The notes beneath the pieces are model-generated. The model saw only the letters and a program-made list of their open reading frames with translations. It had not been told where the DNA came from and made no database searches. From Pelomonas sp. Root405 (GTDB lineage Bacteria > Pseudomonadota > Gammaproteobacteria > Burkholderiales > Burkholderiaceae_C), in NCBI RefSeq assembly GCF_001425165.1, contig NZ_LMDU01000012.1, positions 77,036 to 141,035 on the forward strand: 64,000 nucleotides of DNA, in the 5' to 3' direction. Of this stretch, positions 24,706 to 34,503 are shown in pieces. How positions within the stretch are numbered: the stretch's first letter is position 1; every line of letters starts with the position of its first letter. Made by a program: the position numbers and the translations under genes.

Positions 24706-26424
24706 ATGGAGGACATGAGCCATGTCGCGATATTGCTGGTGAAGGCCGAGCCGGGCCTGCCCATCGTCGGTGCGGCGTCTGGCCGGGCCAAGGTGCTGGG
24801 CTACGACGCCCAGGCCCTGCAGGGCATGCCCTTGTCCCTGCTGTGCCCCGTGCGCCAGCCCGACGGCCAGGCCTCCGCAGCGGCGCTGGACGGCGTGCTG
24901 GACCAGCTGCAGCACGCCGGCTCCCTGAGCCTGCCCTGGCGCTTCCAGACCCGCGCTGGCGAGACCCGACCCCACGAGCTGCACCTCACGCTGACCGAGC
25001 GCGAGGGCGAGCCGCAGGTGGCCGTCTGCATGGTCGACGTCAGCCGCCTGCAATTCGCCGAGGTGCTCAACCAGGCCAAGAACGAGCTGCTTGAGATGGT
25101 GGCCACAGGCCAGCCGCTGACGCCGGTGCTGAACCGGCTGACGGCCGTCATCGAGTCGCAGTTCGACGGCCTGTACTGCACCGTGCTGCTGCTGGACCTG
25201 GACGGCCGCCATGTGCGCGTGGGCGCCGGCCCGCGCATGCCCGCCGACTACATGCAAGCGCTGGACGGCGCCGAGATCGGGCCCACCGCCGGCTCCTGCG
25301 GCACGGCCATGTTCGACAACCGCCTCGTCGTGGTGGACGACATCGCGACGCACCCGCTGTGGGCCGCCTACAAGAACCTGGTCCTGCCCTATGGCTTCAA
25401 GGCCTGCTGGTCGGCGCCCATCCATGCGGCCAACGGCGGCGTCATCGGCAGTTTCGCGATGTACTACCGCGAGGTGCGGCGCCCCCGCCCCGAGGAACTC
25501 AGCGCGATGAGCGCGGCCAGCCACCTGGCCGGCATCGCCATCGACCAGGCGCGCCGCGACGAGGAACGCCGCCGCGCCGCCCAATGGCTGGAAGAGCAGG
25601 TGCAGCAACGCACGGCGGAGCTGCTGGCCACGCAGGACGAACTGGTCAACAGCCGCAAGCTGGCGGCGCTGGGCCAACTGCTGGCAGGCATCGCCCACGA
25701 GATGAACACCCCGTTGGGCAACGCCCTGCTCAGCGCCAGCGCGCTGCACGCCGGCAGCGCCAGCTTTGCCGAGCGCATGGCTGCCGGCACACCGCTGCGG
25801 CGCCAGGAGCTGGCCAACTGGGTGGCGCAGGCGCGCGAGGGCACCGAGCTGGTCGAGCAGAACGTGGAGCGCGCGCTGCGCCTCATCAGCCGCTTCAAGC
25901 AGCTGACCGAAGGCAGCGGCCGCGCGTTGCGCTCGCGCTTCGACCTGCGCCAAGCGGTGCTGCAGGCCTGGGCGCGGGTGCAGAGCCGGCTGGGCATCGA
26001 GCGCGTGCAGCTCCGCTGCGACCTGCCGGACGACTTCGCGCTCGACGGCTACCCCGACGTGCTGCAGCAGGTGCTGGAGCAGCTGCTGGAGAACGCCTGC
26101 CTGCATGCCTTCCCCAATGGCCGCGACGGCCAGATTCGCGTTACTGCGCGTCGCACGGGCGATGCCGGCGGTGAGCGGCTGACGCTCGAGCTGCGCGACA
26201 ACGGCGTGGGCATGCCCCAGACCGATGTCGCGCGCGCTTTCGAGCCCTTCTTCACGACGGCGTTCGGCCAGGGTGGCTGCGGCCTGGGGCTGTTCGTGGC
26301 GCACAGCTTCGTCAGCGGCATGCTGGGAGGCAGCCTGAAGCTGGACAGCCAGCCGGGCGAGGGCACGGTGGTGCGCGTGGCGCTGCCACTGCAGCACGAC
26401 CCAGCGCTACAGCTGGCGGCGTAG
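24706..26424 (+). CDS. PAS-GAF sensor histidine kinase
   Basis: A 572-residue cytoplasmic kinase. Residues ~8-115 are PAS-like, ~130-285 a GAF domain (FDGLYCTVLLLDLDGRHVRVGAGPRMP ... GSCGTAMFDNRLVVVDDIATHPLW), followed by a coiled linker (WLEEQVQQRTAELLATQDEL). The phospho-acceptor is His331 in GIAHEMNTPLGNALL, with ATPase N-box QLLENACLHAF and G-boxes DNGVGMP and GGCGLGLFVAHSFV. No receiver gene is adjacent, so it is an orphan kinase here. The ligand is unknown. Confidence 0.92.
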   Translation: MEDMSHVAILLVKAEPGLPIVGAASGRAKVLGYDAQALQGMPLSLLCPVRQPDGQASAAALDGVLDQLQHAGSLSLPWRFQTRAGETRPHELHLTLTEREGEPQVAVCMVDVSRLQFAEVLNQAKNELLEMVATGQPLTPVLNRLTAVIESQFDGLYCTVLLLDLDGRHVRVGAGPRMPADYMQALDGAEIGPTAGSCGTAMFDNRLVVVDDIATHPLWAAYKNLVLPYGFKACWSAPIHAANGGVIGSFAMYYREVRRPRPEELSAMSAASHLAGIAIDQARRDEERRRAAQWLEEQVQQRTAELLATQDELVNSRKLAALGQLLAGIAHEMNTPLGNALLSASALHAGSASFAERMAAGTPLRRQELANWVAQAREGTELVEQNVERALRLISRFKQLTEGSGRALRSRFDLRQAVLQAWARVQSRLGIERVQLRCDLPDDFALDGYPDVLQQVLEQLLENACLHAFPNGRDGQIRVTARRTGDAGGERLTLELRDNGVGMPQTDVARAFEPFFTTAFGQGGCGLGLFVAHSFVSGMLGGSLKLDSQPGEGTVVRVALPLQHDPALQLAA

Positions 26425-26489
26425 ACAAGACTGCGGATGCCGGCACGCCGTTGCCCGCCTACGCTGCAGCCTGCCCCCGGGAGACTGCC

Positions 26490-26843
26490 ATGAAGGTCCT
26501 GACGCATACCGCCCTTGCCAACGCCCTGTTGCTGGCATTGACAGCCGCGCTAGCGGCCGGCCCCGCCAGCCTGGAGCGCCCGGTCGTGAAGCCCGGCCTG
26601 GCCTGGCGCACGCTGGTGGCGGCCACCTGGGAAGACATCAGCACGCCGGCTGGCAGCTTCCGCGCGTTGCGCATCGAGGCCGACGGCCGCGTGCGCAACG
26701 GCTGCGAGGCTGACATGCTCAAGCAGAAGTTCTGGTTCGCCCCCGGCATCGCCGTGCCGCTGAAGCAGGAGACGGTGGTCTATGCACGCGGCCGCATTGC
26801 CGCCGACGAGAACCACGAGTTGCAGAGCCTGACCCGCCTCTGA
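26490..26843 (+). CDS. Small secreted protein
   Basis: A 117-residue protein with a signal peptide (MKVLTHTALANALLLALTAALAAG). The mature part has WEDISTPAGSFRALRIEADGRVRNG and FWFAPGIAVPLKQETVVY, a strand pattern reminiscent of the C-terminal part of DUF3108-type periplasmic proteins. ATG 26490 follows GGGAGA by five bases. Function unknown. Confidence 0.75.
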   Translation: MKVLTHTALANALLLALTAALAAGPASLERPVVKPGLAWRTLVAATWEDISTPAGSFRALRIEADGRVRNGCEADMLKQKFWFAPGIAVPLKQETVVYARGRIAADENHELQSLTRL

Positions 26844-26854
26844 GCGCGGCCGGA

Positions 26855-28345
26855 TCAACGGCGGATCGGCGAGGCGCCGCGCCAGGCCGGGTCGGACCAG
26901 CGCTGGAAGGCGCCCAGCAGGGCCGGCTCGGGCGACTGGCGCTCGGTGGCCAGGCTGGCAAGCGTGACGACCTCGAAGCTGCGCCTGTACTTGCCCTCGG
27001 CGCGGAACTCGCGCGCCACCAGCATCTGCAAGCCGCCCGGCACCCAGCCGGCAAACTCGGCCACGCCCAGGCCTGGCTGAGCCGGTGCCGGCGGCATGAC
27101 GTCGACGCGCCAGCCGCCCTCCCGGCCCGGTCCCTTCTGGAAAACCCACAACTCGCGCCAGCCATCCAGCGGCTGCACGGCCAGGGCCAGCGCGCGGCCG
27201 TCGCGGTTCAACGACGCCGATGCGAGTGCGACCTGGCCGAAGCTGCAGCGGCGCGCGGCCAGCTTGCCGCCTTCCCTCAGCTCCACGCAGCGCTCGCCGT
27301 CCACGCCTGGCTGCAAGGCCAGCGTGAGGCTGCCAAAGTCCCGCGCCGCCGCGCTGGTGCCCAGCCAGCGCGCCGCATTCACGCGCATCGCGGCGTCGTT
27401 GTAGGCGGCTTGGTCGTCCTCGGTCAACTCGGCCGGCGCGATGGCGGCGAAGTCGTTCAAGGCCGGCAACGCCTCGCTCGCGGTACCGCGCCGCGCCTGC
27501 GCAAAGGCAAGGCTGGCGGCCACGGCCGCACGGCGCATCAGCAGGCGGTTCCTCCAGTGCGGAGACAGCGCAGCCGCATCGACCTGGGCCAGCACTTGCT
27601 GGCGCCAGGCATCGCGCGCCTCCTGCTCGCGCGGGGTGGCGCGCGGATTCACGCAGTCGGGCCGCGTCAAGGCCAGTGCCGCGCGCACGCGTTGCTCAGG
27701 CGTGGCCGCGGTCACGAGCAGGCTGCGGAACGCCTGGCCGTCGTAGCAGACCTGCACGCGGCCGTCCTCCGCTTCGTGCTGCTCGAACTTCAGCGCGTAG
27801 CGCGCCGCCACGTCCATCTGCGCGGCCAGCTGTCCCTCGGTGGGCTTGGCGTCGCGCTGCGAGGCCCGCTCGGCGATGCGCTCGGCAAACGTGCCCATCG
27901 CGTCCAGCGCCTCGGCGCCGCCGGTACCGGCCATCTCTGCCGGCGTGGCGGTCTGCACATAGGCCGCAGCCAGGCCCAGCCCCAGACCTTCGGTACCAAA
28001 CTGCTGGCGCGACAGCCGAAGCTGAGCAAGGAGTTCGGCGCTGGCCCCTTCGCCACGCGGCACCAGCAAGACTTGGCCCTTGCGCATCCAGCCACCGCGC
28101 TCGCGGCGGTAGTCCCACACCTGCCAATGGTCACCGCGCTCGCCGCGGATCTCCAGCGCCTCGCCGCGGGCCATCTGCGCCTGCAGCGACGCACTGTCGC
28201 GGGGCGAGCCGCGCAGCGGCGAGTCCTGCGACACCAGGCCAGCGCGCGGGAAGGCGGGCAGCTCAGTGGCGGGGCCAGCTTCCGCCCGGGTGATGACCAC
28301 GGCCGCTAGCGCGGACGCAACGACGATCAGGGCAATGCGACGCAT
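26855..28345 (-). CDS. Periplasmic protein with N-terminal SH3-like domain
   Basis: A 496-residue exported protein (signal MRRIALIVVASALAAVVITRAEA). Residues ~40-95 form a bacterial SH3-like domain (SPLRGSPRDSASLQAQMARGEALEIRGERGDHWQVWDYRRERGGWMRKGQV). The rest is a long helical segment followed by strands (LASASLNRDGRALALAVQPLDGWRELWVFQKG), unrecognised. SH3b domains often bind peptidoglycan. It is six bases downstream of the SPFH gene and cotranscribed with it. Confidence 0.75.
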   Translation of the reverse strand: MRRIALIVVASALAAVVITRAEAGPATELPAFPRAGLVSQDSPLRGSPRDSASLQAQMARGEALEIRGERGDHWQVWDYRRERGGWMRKGQVLLVPRGEGASAELLAQLRLSRQQFGTEGLGLGLAAAYVQTATPAEMAGTGGAEALDAMGTFAERIAERASQRDAKPTEGQLAAQMDVAARYALKFEQHEAEDGRVQVCYDGQAFRSLLVTAATPEQRVRAALALTRPDCVNPRATPREQEARDAWRQQVLAQVDAAALSPHWRNRLLMRRAAVAASLAFAQARRGTASEALPALNDFAAIAPAELTEDDQAAYNDAAMRVNAARWLGTSAAARDFGSLTLALQPGVDGERCVELREGGKLAARRCSFGQVALASASLNRDGRALALAVQPLDGWRELWVFQKGPGREGGWRVDVMPPAPAQPGLGVAEFAGWVPGGLQMLVAREFRAEGKYRRSFEVVTLASLATERQSPEPALLGAFQRWSDPAWRGASPIRR

Positions 28346-28351
28346 GGTGGC

Positions 28352-29590
28352 TTACTCCTGCTCCGCATCAGCGGCTTTGGGCGCTGGCGCCACGCCAGCC
28401 AGCAGCGCGCTGCCGATGAAGCCGCCCGAGCCCGGCGGCGCAATGATGACCTGCACCTTGTCCGAGAGCTTGTCGGCCATGGCCTTCTGCACCAGCAGCG
28501 GGTGGCGGGTCAGCAGCGCGCCCTCGGTGGCCATCTGGCCCGCGTTGGCCTTGCCGGTCTGCATGATCCGGTAGGCCTCGGCATCGGCCAGCTTCTGGCG
28601 CGCGGCCGCTTCGGCGTCGATCTCGATGCGGCGGGCCTGCGCCTGGCCCTCGGCCTGCTTCACGCGCGCAGCGCTGTCGGCCTGCGCTTCCAGCGCGCGC
28701 TGCTCGATCAGTTTCTGCTTGAAGGGCAGCACATGCTTCATGGCCTCCTCCTGCGCCTTGGCCGCGATGATCTGCTCGCGCCCGGCGGCCTCGGCGGCGG
28801 TCTCGCGGCGTACCTTGTCGGCCGCCGCCTGCAGCTCGGTCTCCTTGACGCGCTTGTCTGCGATCTCCAGCGTGTAGCGCATGCGCTCGCTGGCCAGACT
28901 GTCGGCCAGCAGGCGGTCCATGCCCTGGCGGTAGTCGGGCGGCAGGTCCACCGAGCCGATCTGCACGCCCTTGAGCACGATGCCGTCGCCGGCCAGCCGC
29001 GCGCGCAGCTCGGCCTCCAGCGCCGCGGCGATCTCGGCGCGCTGGCTGGAGAAGATCTCGCGCACCGTGCGCTTGGCGATCTGCTTGTAGACGACGGCCT
29101 GCACCGCCGGCGCGATGACATCAGCCTCGATGTCGTCCGGCAGTTGGCGCGACAGCTCGGGCAGGCGGGTCGCGTCGACCGTCCAGCGCACCGTCATGTC
29201 CAGGCCCAGCGACAGGCCCTCGACCGACTGCAGCGGGGACGGGCCCGTGGCCTTGGCGATCGCGACAGGGCGATAGCTCTGGTCGCGCAGCGGAAACAGC
29301 CGCACCTCATGCAGGCCGGGGATGCGCAGCAGGCTGCCGGCGCGGAACTCGGCCGCGCCGCCGCTGAACTGGTTGGTGCGCAGCGCCGCCTGGCCGTGGG
29401 GCACGGCCTGCAAGGGCGGGTGGGTGACGATGGCATAGCCGGCCGCGGTGACGGCGGTGACGGCCAGCAGCGGCGGCAGTGCGCGGCGCAGCGACCGGGC
29501 GGCGTTGGGCGCGGCATCAAGACCGCGGCTCGCACTGCGGCTGAAGGCGTTGCGAACGGAGGCGGCGAGCGTCTTGAGGCGGGTCAGCAT
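28352..29590 (-). CDS. SPFH/prohibitin-family membrane protein
   Basis: A 412-residue protein with one N-terminal membrane segment (LPPLLAVTAVTAAGYAIV) and an SPFH/band-7 domain (GLSLGLDMTVRWTVDATRL, QAVVYKQIAKRTVREIFSSQRAEIAAALEAEL, LKGVQIGSVDLPPDYRQ), then a long Ala/Glu/Lys coiled coil. Such proteins build ring scaffolds on the inner membrane and modulate proteases such as FtsH. ATG 29590 has AGGAA upstream; the 61 preceding codons are Arg/Pro-rich and rejected. Forms an operon with the SH3-like protein. Confidence 0.88.
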   Translation of the reverse strand: MLTRLKTLAASVRNAFSRSASRGLDAAPNAARSLRRALPPLLAVTAVTAAGYAIVTHPPLQAVPHGQAALRTNQFSGGAAEFRAGSLLRIPGLHEVRLFPLRDQSYRPVAIAKATGPSPLQSVEGLSLGLDMTVRWTVDATRLPELSRQLPDDIEADVIAPAVQAVVYKQIAKRTVREIFSSQRAEIAAALEAELRARLAGDGIVLKGVQIGSVDLPPDYRQGMDRLLADSLASERMRYTLEIADKRVKETELQAAADKVRRETAAEAAGREQIIAAKAQEEAMKHVLPFKQKLIEQRALEAQADSAARVKQAEGQAQARRIEIDAEAAARQKLADAEAYRIMQTGKANAGQMATEGALLTRHPLLVQKAMADKLSDKVQVIIAPPGSGGFIGSALLAGVAPAPKAADAEQE

Positions 29591-29796
29591 GGTGTTCCTG
29601 GGCAGGCCTGCATCGACTTGATGCATGGCAGCCATGGTTCCCATTGCTCCGGGAAGGGACGAGGGGAGCGTGGGGTGGTTGTCTTCCGGGTGGGTGGAAG
29701 GAATCTTCCGCGGCCGACGGGCGCGTCGATTGCCGGTGGTGCTGACCGCCCGTCGTGCATGGGCGGTGATCACTGCACAACCGCAAAGGACTCCCG

Positions 29797-30318
29797 ATGA
29801 AACGACTGCTCGTTGCCGCCGCCTGCCTGGCGGCCACCCCCTGGGCGATTTCCGCCGAGATCAACGTCACGCTGAACCTGGCGGAGAAGCAGGGCGCCGG
29901 CACGGCGCTGGGTACCGTCCGCATCGTCGAAACGCAGCACGGCCTGGCGTTCTACCCCGCGCTCAAGGGCCTGCCACCGGGCCTGCACGGCTTCCACGTC
30001 CACGAGAAGCCCTCATGCGCTCCGGCGATGAAGGATGGCGCGATGACGCCGGCCGAGGCCGCCGGTGGCCACCTCGACCCCAAGGGCAGCAAGAAGCACG
30101 GCGAGCCCTGGGGAGACGGGCACTTGGGCGACCTGCCGCCGTTGCACGTGGCGGCAGACGGCAGCGCAATCTCGCCCGTGCTCGGTCCACGGCTCAAGCT
30201 GGCCGACGTGAAGAACCGGGCGCTGATGGTTCACGCAGGCGGCGACAACCATTCAGACCACCCGATGCCGCTGGGCGGCGGCGGTGCGCGGGTGGCTTGC
30301 GGCGTCATTGGGAGCTGA
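29797..30318 (+). CDS. sodC: Periplasmic Cu/Zn superoxide dismutase
   Basis: A 173-residue precursor with signal [20 protein letters not shown]. The copper ligands are in [13 protein letters not shown], the bridging/zinc region in [15 protein letters not shown] and HLGDLP, the last copper His in [13 protein letters not shown], and the disulfide Cys in [13 protein letters not shown]. It dismutates periplasmic superoxide. AAGGA precedes the ATG. It diverges from the SPFH gene across 206 bases that contain an ACCGCCC/GGGCGGT inverted pair near 29745-29767. Confidence 0.95.
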   Translation: MKRLLVAAACLAATPWAISAEINVTLNLAEKQGAGTALGTVRIVETQHGLAFYPALKGLPPGLHGFHVHEKPSCAPAMKDGAMTPAEAAGGHLDPKGSKKHGEPWGDGHLGDLPPLHVAADGSAISPVLGPRLKLADVKNRALMVHAGGDNHSDHPMPLGGGGARVACGVIGS

Positions 30319-30342
30319 TCTTGCGGCCAGCGTCCGTCGTCC

Positions 30343-30732
30343 TCAGGGGCTCTGGACGAGGTCCTCGTGGATGCAGAGGTAGTTGCCCTCGGTGTCCTTG
30401 AACCACGCCGCTTTTTCAGAGCCCAGCACGCAGACGTGATCGACCGTCTTGAAGTCGGGAAAGTCGTAGTCCTCGAAGACGACCCCGGCCCGCTTCAACT
30501 CGGCAATACTCGCCGCGATGTTGGCCACCTGGAAGCTGATGGCCGTGTGATCCGCCTTGGTGCCGCCCGGCTTGGGGAACAAGGCCAGCGTGCTGCCGCC
30601 GACGCTGTAGACGAACTTGCCGTCCGGCTTCAAGCCACCGGGCACCAGCCCGAGGCAGCCCTCATAGAAGGCCCGCGCCCGGGCCATGTCGCTGACGGGC
30701 AGCATCGTCGTGACGAGAGCGCTGTTCAGCAT
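30343..30732 (-). CDS. VOC family protein
   Basis: A 129-residue glyoxalase-fold protein: TTMLPVSDMARARAFYEGCLGLVPGG, HTAISFQVANIAASIAELKRAGV and AAWFKDTEGNYLCIHEDL. The terminal GN-x-L-x-I-x-E pattern offers a metal ligand. Monocistronic and convergent with sodC; substrate unknown. Confidence 0.9.
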   Translation of the reverse strand: MLNSALVTTMLPVSDMARARAFYEGCLGLVPGGLKPDGKFVYSVGGSTLALFPKPGGTKADHTAISFQVANIAASIAELKRAGVVFEDYDFPDFKTVDHVCVLGSEKAAWFKDTEGNYLCIHEDLVQSP

Positions 30733-30865
30733 ATGCAGTCCTTTCGCTCGTGCCGGTCAACGGGCCGGGGCCCGAGCATAGGCCGGACCTCGCACAGGCG
30801 CCAGGCAGGCGGAAGCTTTCTTCCGGCGCCGAAGGAAGCACCCGCTTTGTCGCCAGAATCCGGCC

Positions 30866-31267
30866 ATGCCGAAACTGACCGCCGCCGACACCACCGCTGC
30901 CGTGGACCAGTTCATGGCGTCGCTCGACCATCCCTTCAAGGCCGAGATCCAGGCGCTGCGCCGGGCCATCCTGGCGGTGGACCGGTCCATCGCCGAGGGC
31001 ATCAAGTGGAATGCACCGAGCTGGCGCACCACCGACTACTTCGCCACCACGCATCTGCGCAGCAAGGCCGGCCTCGGGCTGATCCTGCACCTGGGCGCCA
31101 AGGCCCGTGAGCTGCCGGATGGCCGGCTGCAGATCGCTGACCCGGCCAGCCTGCTGAAATGGCTGGCCAAGGACCGCGCGCAGGCCGAGTTCGGCTCGGC
31201 CGCTGACCTGTCTGCCAAGCTGCCCGCGCTGCAAGCCCTGCTGCGCCAGTGGATCACCCACGTCTGA
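30866..31267 (+). CDS. DUF1801 (YdhG/YjbR-like fold) protein
   Basis: A 133-residue small protein: AVDQFMASLDHPFKAEIQALRRAILAVDRSIAEGIKWNAPSW, the DUF1801 signature, with a C-terminal helix QALLRQWITHV. The fold is related to bacterial frataxin-like/YjbR proteins; function unknown. It precedes the two-component genes by seven bases and may be cotranscribed with them. Confidence 0.85.
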   Translation: MPKLTAADTTAAVDQFMASLDHPFKAEIQALRRAILAVDRSIAEGIKWNAPSWRTTDYFATTHLRSKAGLGLILHLGAKARELPDGRLQIADPASLLKWLAKDRAQAEFGSAADLSAKLPALQALLRQWITHV

Positions 31268-31274
31268 CCCCACC

Positions 31275-31976
31275 ATGCCCCGCATCGCCGTCATCGAAGA
31301 CGACCCCACGACCAGCGCGCAGCTCGCCGGCTGGATACGCGCCGCCCGTCCCGAGCTGGCGGTCGACCAATGGTTCGACCGCGACGCGGCCGAAGCCGCG
31401 CTGCTGCGCGAACGCTATGACCTCGTCGTGCTGGACATCGAACTGGGCCGCGAGCGCAATGCCGGCGTGGCGCTGATCAACGAGATCAACAAGCAGGGCC
31501 TGGGCACGCCGGTGCTGGTGGTGTCGGCCATGCCGGCAGCCATCTATCGCAGCATCATGAAGGCGCTGGACGCCTGGGACTACCTGCAGAAGACCACCTT
31601 CGACGAGGCCGAGTTCGTCGAGACTTTTCTGGACATCCTGCGCACCGCGCGGCTGCGCGAGCCGGTCGGCAAGGCTGCAGCGAAGCCGACCGATGACAGC
31701 CTGCAGCTCGACCCGCTGTGGCAGCGCACGCCGATGTGGCGCGGCCAGCGCATCAACCTGCCACTGACGGCCCAGCGCATCCTGGCCACGCTGCATGCCC
31801 GCACCGGCGAGGTGGTCAGTTATGAAGACCTGTTCGACGTGGTGAAGAGCGGCCGCAACCGCGACAACGTGCGCAAGCACGTGGCGACCATCCGCGATGC
31901 CTTCCGGGACGTGGACCCGGCGTTCGACGGCATTGAGAACATCCCGATGCGGGGCTTCCGCTGGGCCGGCGGATGA
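31275..31976 (+). CDS. OmpR-type response regulator
   Basis: A 233-residue regulator: receiver with acidic pair E8-D9-D10 (VIEDDPTTS), phospho-Asp54 (VVLDIELGRE) and Lys in YLQKTTFDEAE, then a winged-helix DNA-binding domain (INLPLTAQRILATLHARTGEVVSYEDLFDVVKSGRNRDNVRKHVATIRDAF). The receiver carries Lys-Thr rather than Lys-Pro. It overlaps the kinase gene by four bases (ATGA), so the two form a standard pair. Target genes cannot be told. Confidence 0.92.
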   Translation: MPRIAVIEDDPTTSAQLAGWIRAARPELAVDQWFDRDAAEAALLRERYDLVVLDIELGRERNAGVALINEINKQGLGTPVLVVSAMPAAIYRSIMKALDAWDYLQKTTFDEAEFVETFLDILRTARLREPVGKAAAKPTDDSLQLDPLWQRTPMWRGQRINLPLTAQRILATLHARTGEVVSYEDLFDVVKSGRNRDNVRKHVATIRDAFRDVDPAFDGIENIPMRGFRWAGG

Positions 31977-34036
31977 AGCTCGGGCGCATCGACGTCCCGC
32001 TGCCCGACATGCCGCGACTGGGCCTCGCGGCCTTTCGCAACCGCATCGTCTTCCACCTCGTCTTCGTCGCGCTTGCATTGGCGACGCTGGCGCTGGCCGT
32101 CGCGCTGCTCAACGAGGAGCGCCAGCGCAATGCCCAGCGCTACCAGCAGACCTTCGCCAAGTCGCTGGCCGAGGTGGTGGCCCAGTTGCGCCACCCGTCG
32201 GGCCAGCTTGCGTTGATGAACCCCGAGCCTGCGCAGGTCGAGCCGGGCTGGGTGGCGCCGCTGGTGCTGCCCTTCGCCGCCATTGATTTCGACGACGCGA
32301 CCAAGGCCCAGCGCGCCGTCGAGATGGCCGGCTGCGCGCTGCAGTACCCCGGCGACGCCAGCCTGTGCGCGGCGGTAGGCAGCAATGCCTATGCGGGCGG
32401 CTTCGTCTACCTTGTCGCCAGCATGGACGCGCCGCCCTTGGTGGGCCGCGAGCGTGGTGCGACGGACCTGGCCGACGTGCACCGCGTGCGCATCAGCTTT
32501 CGTCAGGGCGGCGCCGAGCAGCATTGGCTGGCGCCCGTCGAGGCGCTGGACACGCGGCGCGGTCAGCTGCCGGGCTTCACCGTCGACGGGGCCGACACGG
32601 CAACGCTGCCCCGCAAGGCCCGCCCGCAGCGCGACTTCCGTGGCTGGGTCTGGCGCGAGGGGCCCTGCCTGACGGGCAGCGAGCCTTGCGTGCGCCGCAC
32701 GACCGTCTCCATCCGCCTGCCGGTGGAGGCCTTTCGCGAGGCGCTGTTCCGCCCCGGCGGGCCTCAGTGGCCGCCCGCAGACCTGGCGCGCACGGGCCTG
32801 CGGCTGGCGTTGCTCGGGCCCGGCGGCATCATGCTGTTCGACAGCGCCAGCCAGCGTGCCCAGCCGCCGCTCACACTGCCGCGCCTGGCCGGCACGCTGG
32901 CGCCGGGCGAGACGCTGCGGATCACGCGCGGCGCGAACGTCGTTGCGCTGCTGCAGGGCGCCGAAGAGGCCGGCGCACCGCCGTCGCCCTGGCTGATGGC
33001 GCTGATCCAGCACCTGCCCGCGCCGGCCACGCCGCGCCAGCTGACGGCGCAAGACAGCGTGACGACGCCGGCTGGCCGCTTCGACATCACGCTGACCGGC
33101 GACCTGCAGGGCCTGGACCGCTCCCTCAGCGCCAGCGCCGCGCGGCTGGCCTGGCCGGTCGGCGCCATGCTGGGCGCCATCGCTCTGGCCTGGCTGATCA
33201 TTGAGGTCGGACTGATCCGCCGGGTGGCCGTGTTGACGAAGCGCGCCGCCGCGCTGTCGCACCGGCTGCTGGCGCCCGAGCGCTTCGAGCTGGGCACGCT
33301 GGACGTGGCCGACCTGCGCGGCCGCGACGAGCTGGGCATCCTGGCCGGCAGCCTATCGGACCTGTTGCAGCACGCCCGCGACAGCCTGCGCCGCGAGCAG
33401 CTGCGCGCCGAGCGCGAGCACGACCAGTGGCATGCGGTGGGCCACGAGATCATGTCGCCGCTGCAGTCGCTGATGCTGCTGCACGCGGCGGACACCGATC
33501 CGAGCCGGCGCTATGTGCAACGCATGCAGCAGGCCGTGAAGGTGCTCTACGGCCAGGCCTCACCGAGCGAGGCGCTCGCAGCGGCGACGCTGGCCCCGGG
33601 CCGGCTGGACCTGGACGCCTTCCTGCGCCAGGTGGCCGGGAACGCGGCCTATGCCGGCATTGCTGACGTGAGCTACACGCCCGCGGCCGAGCCGGTCTGG
33701 GTGCAGGCTGACGAGTACCCGCTGGAAGACGCCATCACGCATGTGCTGACCAACGCCGACCGTTACCGTCTGGCCGGCACGCCCATCACGTTGGCGCTGG
33801 CGGCGGCGAATGAGCTGGCGACCATCACCATCCACAACCAGGGGCCCAGCATCGCCGACGAGCTGCTGGCCCGCATCTTCGACTACGGCGTCAGCGACGC
33901 CGAACCCGAGGACGGCCAGCGTCGCGGCCAGGGCCTGTTTGTCGCCAAGACCTATCTGGCCAAGATGGGCGGCAGCATCGCAGCACGCAATGTCGAGGAC
34001 GGCGTGATATTCGAGATCGGCCTGCGCCGGGGTTAG
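31973..34036 (+). CDS. Membrane sensor histidine kinase
   Basis: A 687-residue kinase. One membrane helix near residue 30 (FHLVFVALALATLALAVALL) and another near 400 (LAWPVGAMLGAIALAWLIIEV) bracket a large ~350-residue periplasmic sensor containing two Cys (GCALQYPGDASLCAAVG and EGPCLTGSEPCV). After a HAMP-like segment come the acceptor His in WHAVGHEIMSPLQSLMLLH and a short ATPase domain (HVLTNADRYR, GQGLFVAKTYLAKMGGSI). It pairs with the regulator it overlaps. The periplasmic signal is unknown. Confidence 0.9.
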   Translation: MKLGRIDVPLPDMPRLGLAAFRNRIVFHLVFVALALATLALAVALLNEERQRNAQRYQQTFAKSLAEVVAQLRHPSGQLALMNPEPAQVEPGWVAPLVLPFAAIDFDDATKAQRAVEMAGCALQYPGDASLCAAVGSNAYAGGFVYLVASMDAPPLVGRERGATDLADVHRVRISFRQGGAEQHWLAPVEALDTRRGQLPGFTVDGADTATLPRKARPQRDFRGWVWREGPCLTGSEPCVRRTTVSIRLPVEAFREALFRPGGPQWPPADLARTGLRLALLGPGGIMLFDSASQRAQPPLTLPRLAGTLAPGETLRITRGANVVALLQGAEEAGAPPSPWLMALIQHLPAPATPRQLTAQDSVTTPAGRFDITLTGDLQGLDRSLSASAARLAWPVGAMLGAIALAWLIIEVGLIRRVAVLTKRAAALSHRLLAPERFELGTLDVADLRGRDELGILAGSLSDLLQHARDSLRREQLRAEREHDQWHAVGHEIMSPLQSLMLLHAADTDPSRRYVQRMQQAVKVLYGQASPSEALAAATLAPGRLDLDAFLRQVAGNAAYAGIADVSYTPAAEPVWVQADEYPLEDAITHVLTNADRYRLAGTPITLALAAANELATITIHNQGPSIADELLARIFDYGVSDAEPEDGQRRGQGLFVAKTYLAKMGGSIAARNVEDGVIFEIGLRRG

Positions 34037-34356
34037 GGGCGCTTCATCCGATCAAGCAAGTGCCGCGCGGCAAGCTCCGAGCCCAGCGACAGCTCCAGCG
34101 GCGCCCGGCAAAGGCCGGCGTGGGCGTACTGCAGGTTCTCGTAGATCTCGGCGCTGGCGGGCAGGTGGTCGAGCAGGGCGGGCAGCGCCTGATGGCCTTG
34201 GTGCGCCTGCAGCTCGGCACTGATCTTCTGCACCAGCAGCCGGTATTGGTGCGGGTCGGCCGCACCGCCTTCGCCATCGAGGGCCTGCAGCAGCTGCGAC
34301 AGGCGGACGAGGGGCAACAGTTCGGTCGGGACGTTGAGGCGGATGACTTGGGACAT
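34033..34356 (-). CDS. Small hypothetical helical protein
   Basis: A 107-residue predicted helical cytosolic protein (MSQVIRLNVPTELLPLVRLSQLLQALDG ... PAYE-free LPASAEIYENLQYAHAGLCRAPL). ATG 34356 follows AAGGACC; earlier in-frame ATG 34380 lacks a site. Its TAA overlaps the TAG of the convergent kinase gene. No family recognised. Confidence 0.65.
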   Translation of the reverse strand: MSQVIRLNVPTELLPLVRLSQLLQALDGEGGAADPHQYRLLVQKISAELQAHQGHQALPALLDHLPASAEIYENLQYAHAGLCRAPLELSLGSELAARHLLDRMKRP

Positions 34357-34503
34357 GATGGTGGTCCTTCGACATCCCACATGCCGGCCACTCGGCGCCT
34401 TTCAAGAGTCAAGCTGTGACAGGCTGCAAAACCCTGCCTCGCCACAATCGCCGGTAACCCCCAGCCGGCTTGAAAGCCGGCAGCACGCGCCCATCTGACG
34501 GTG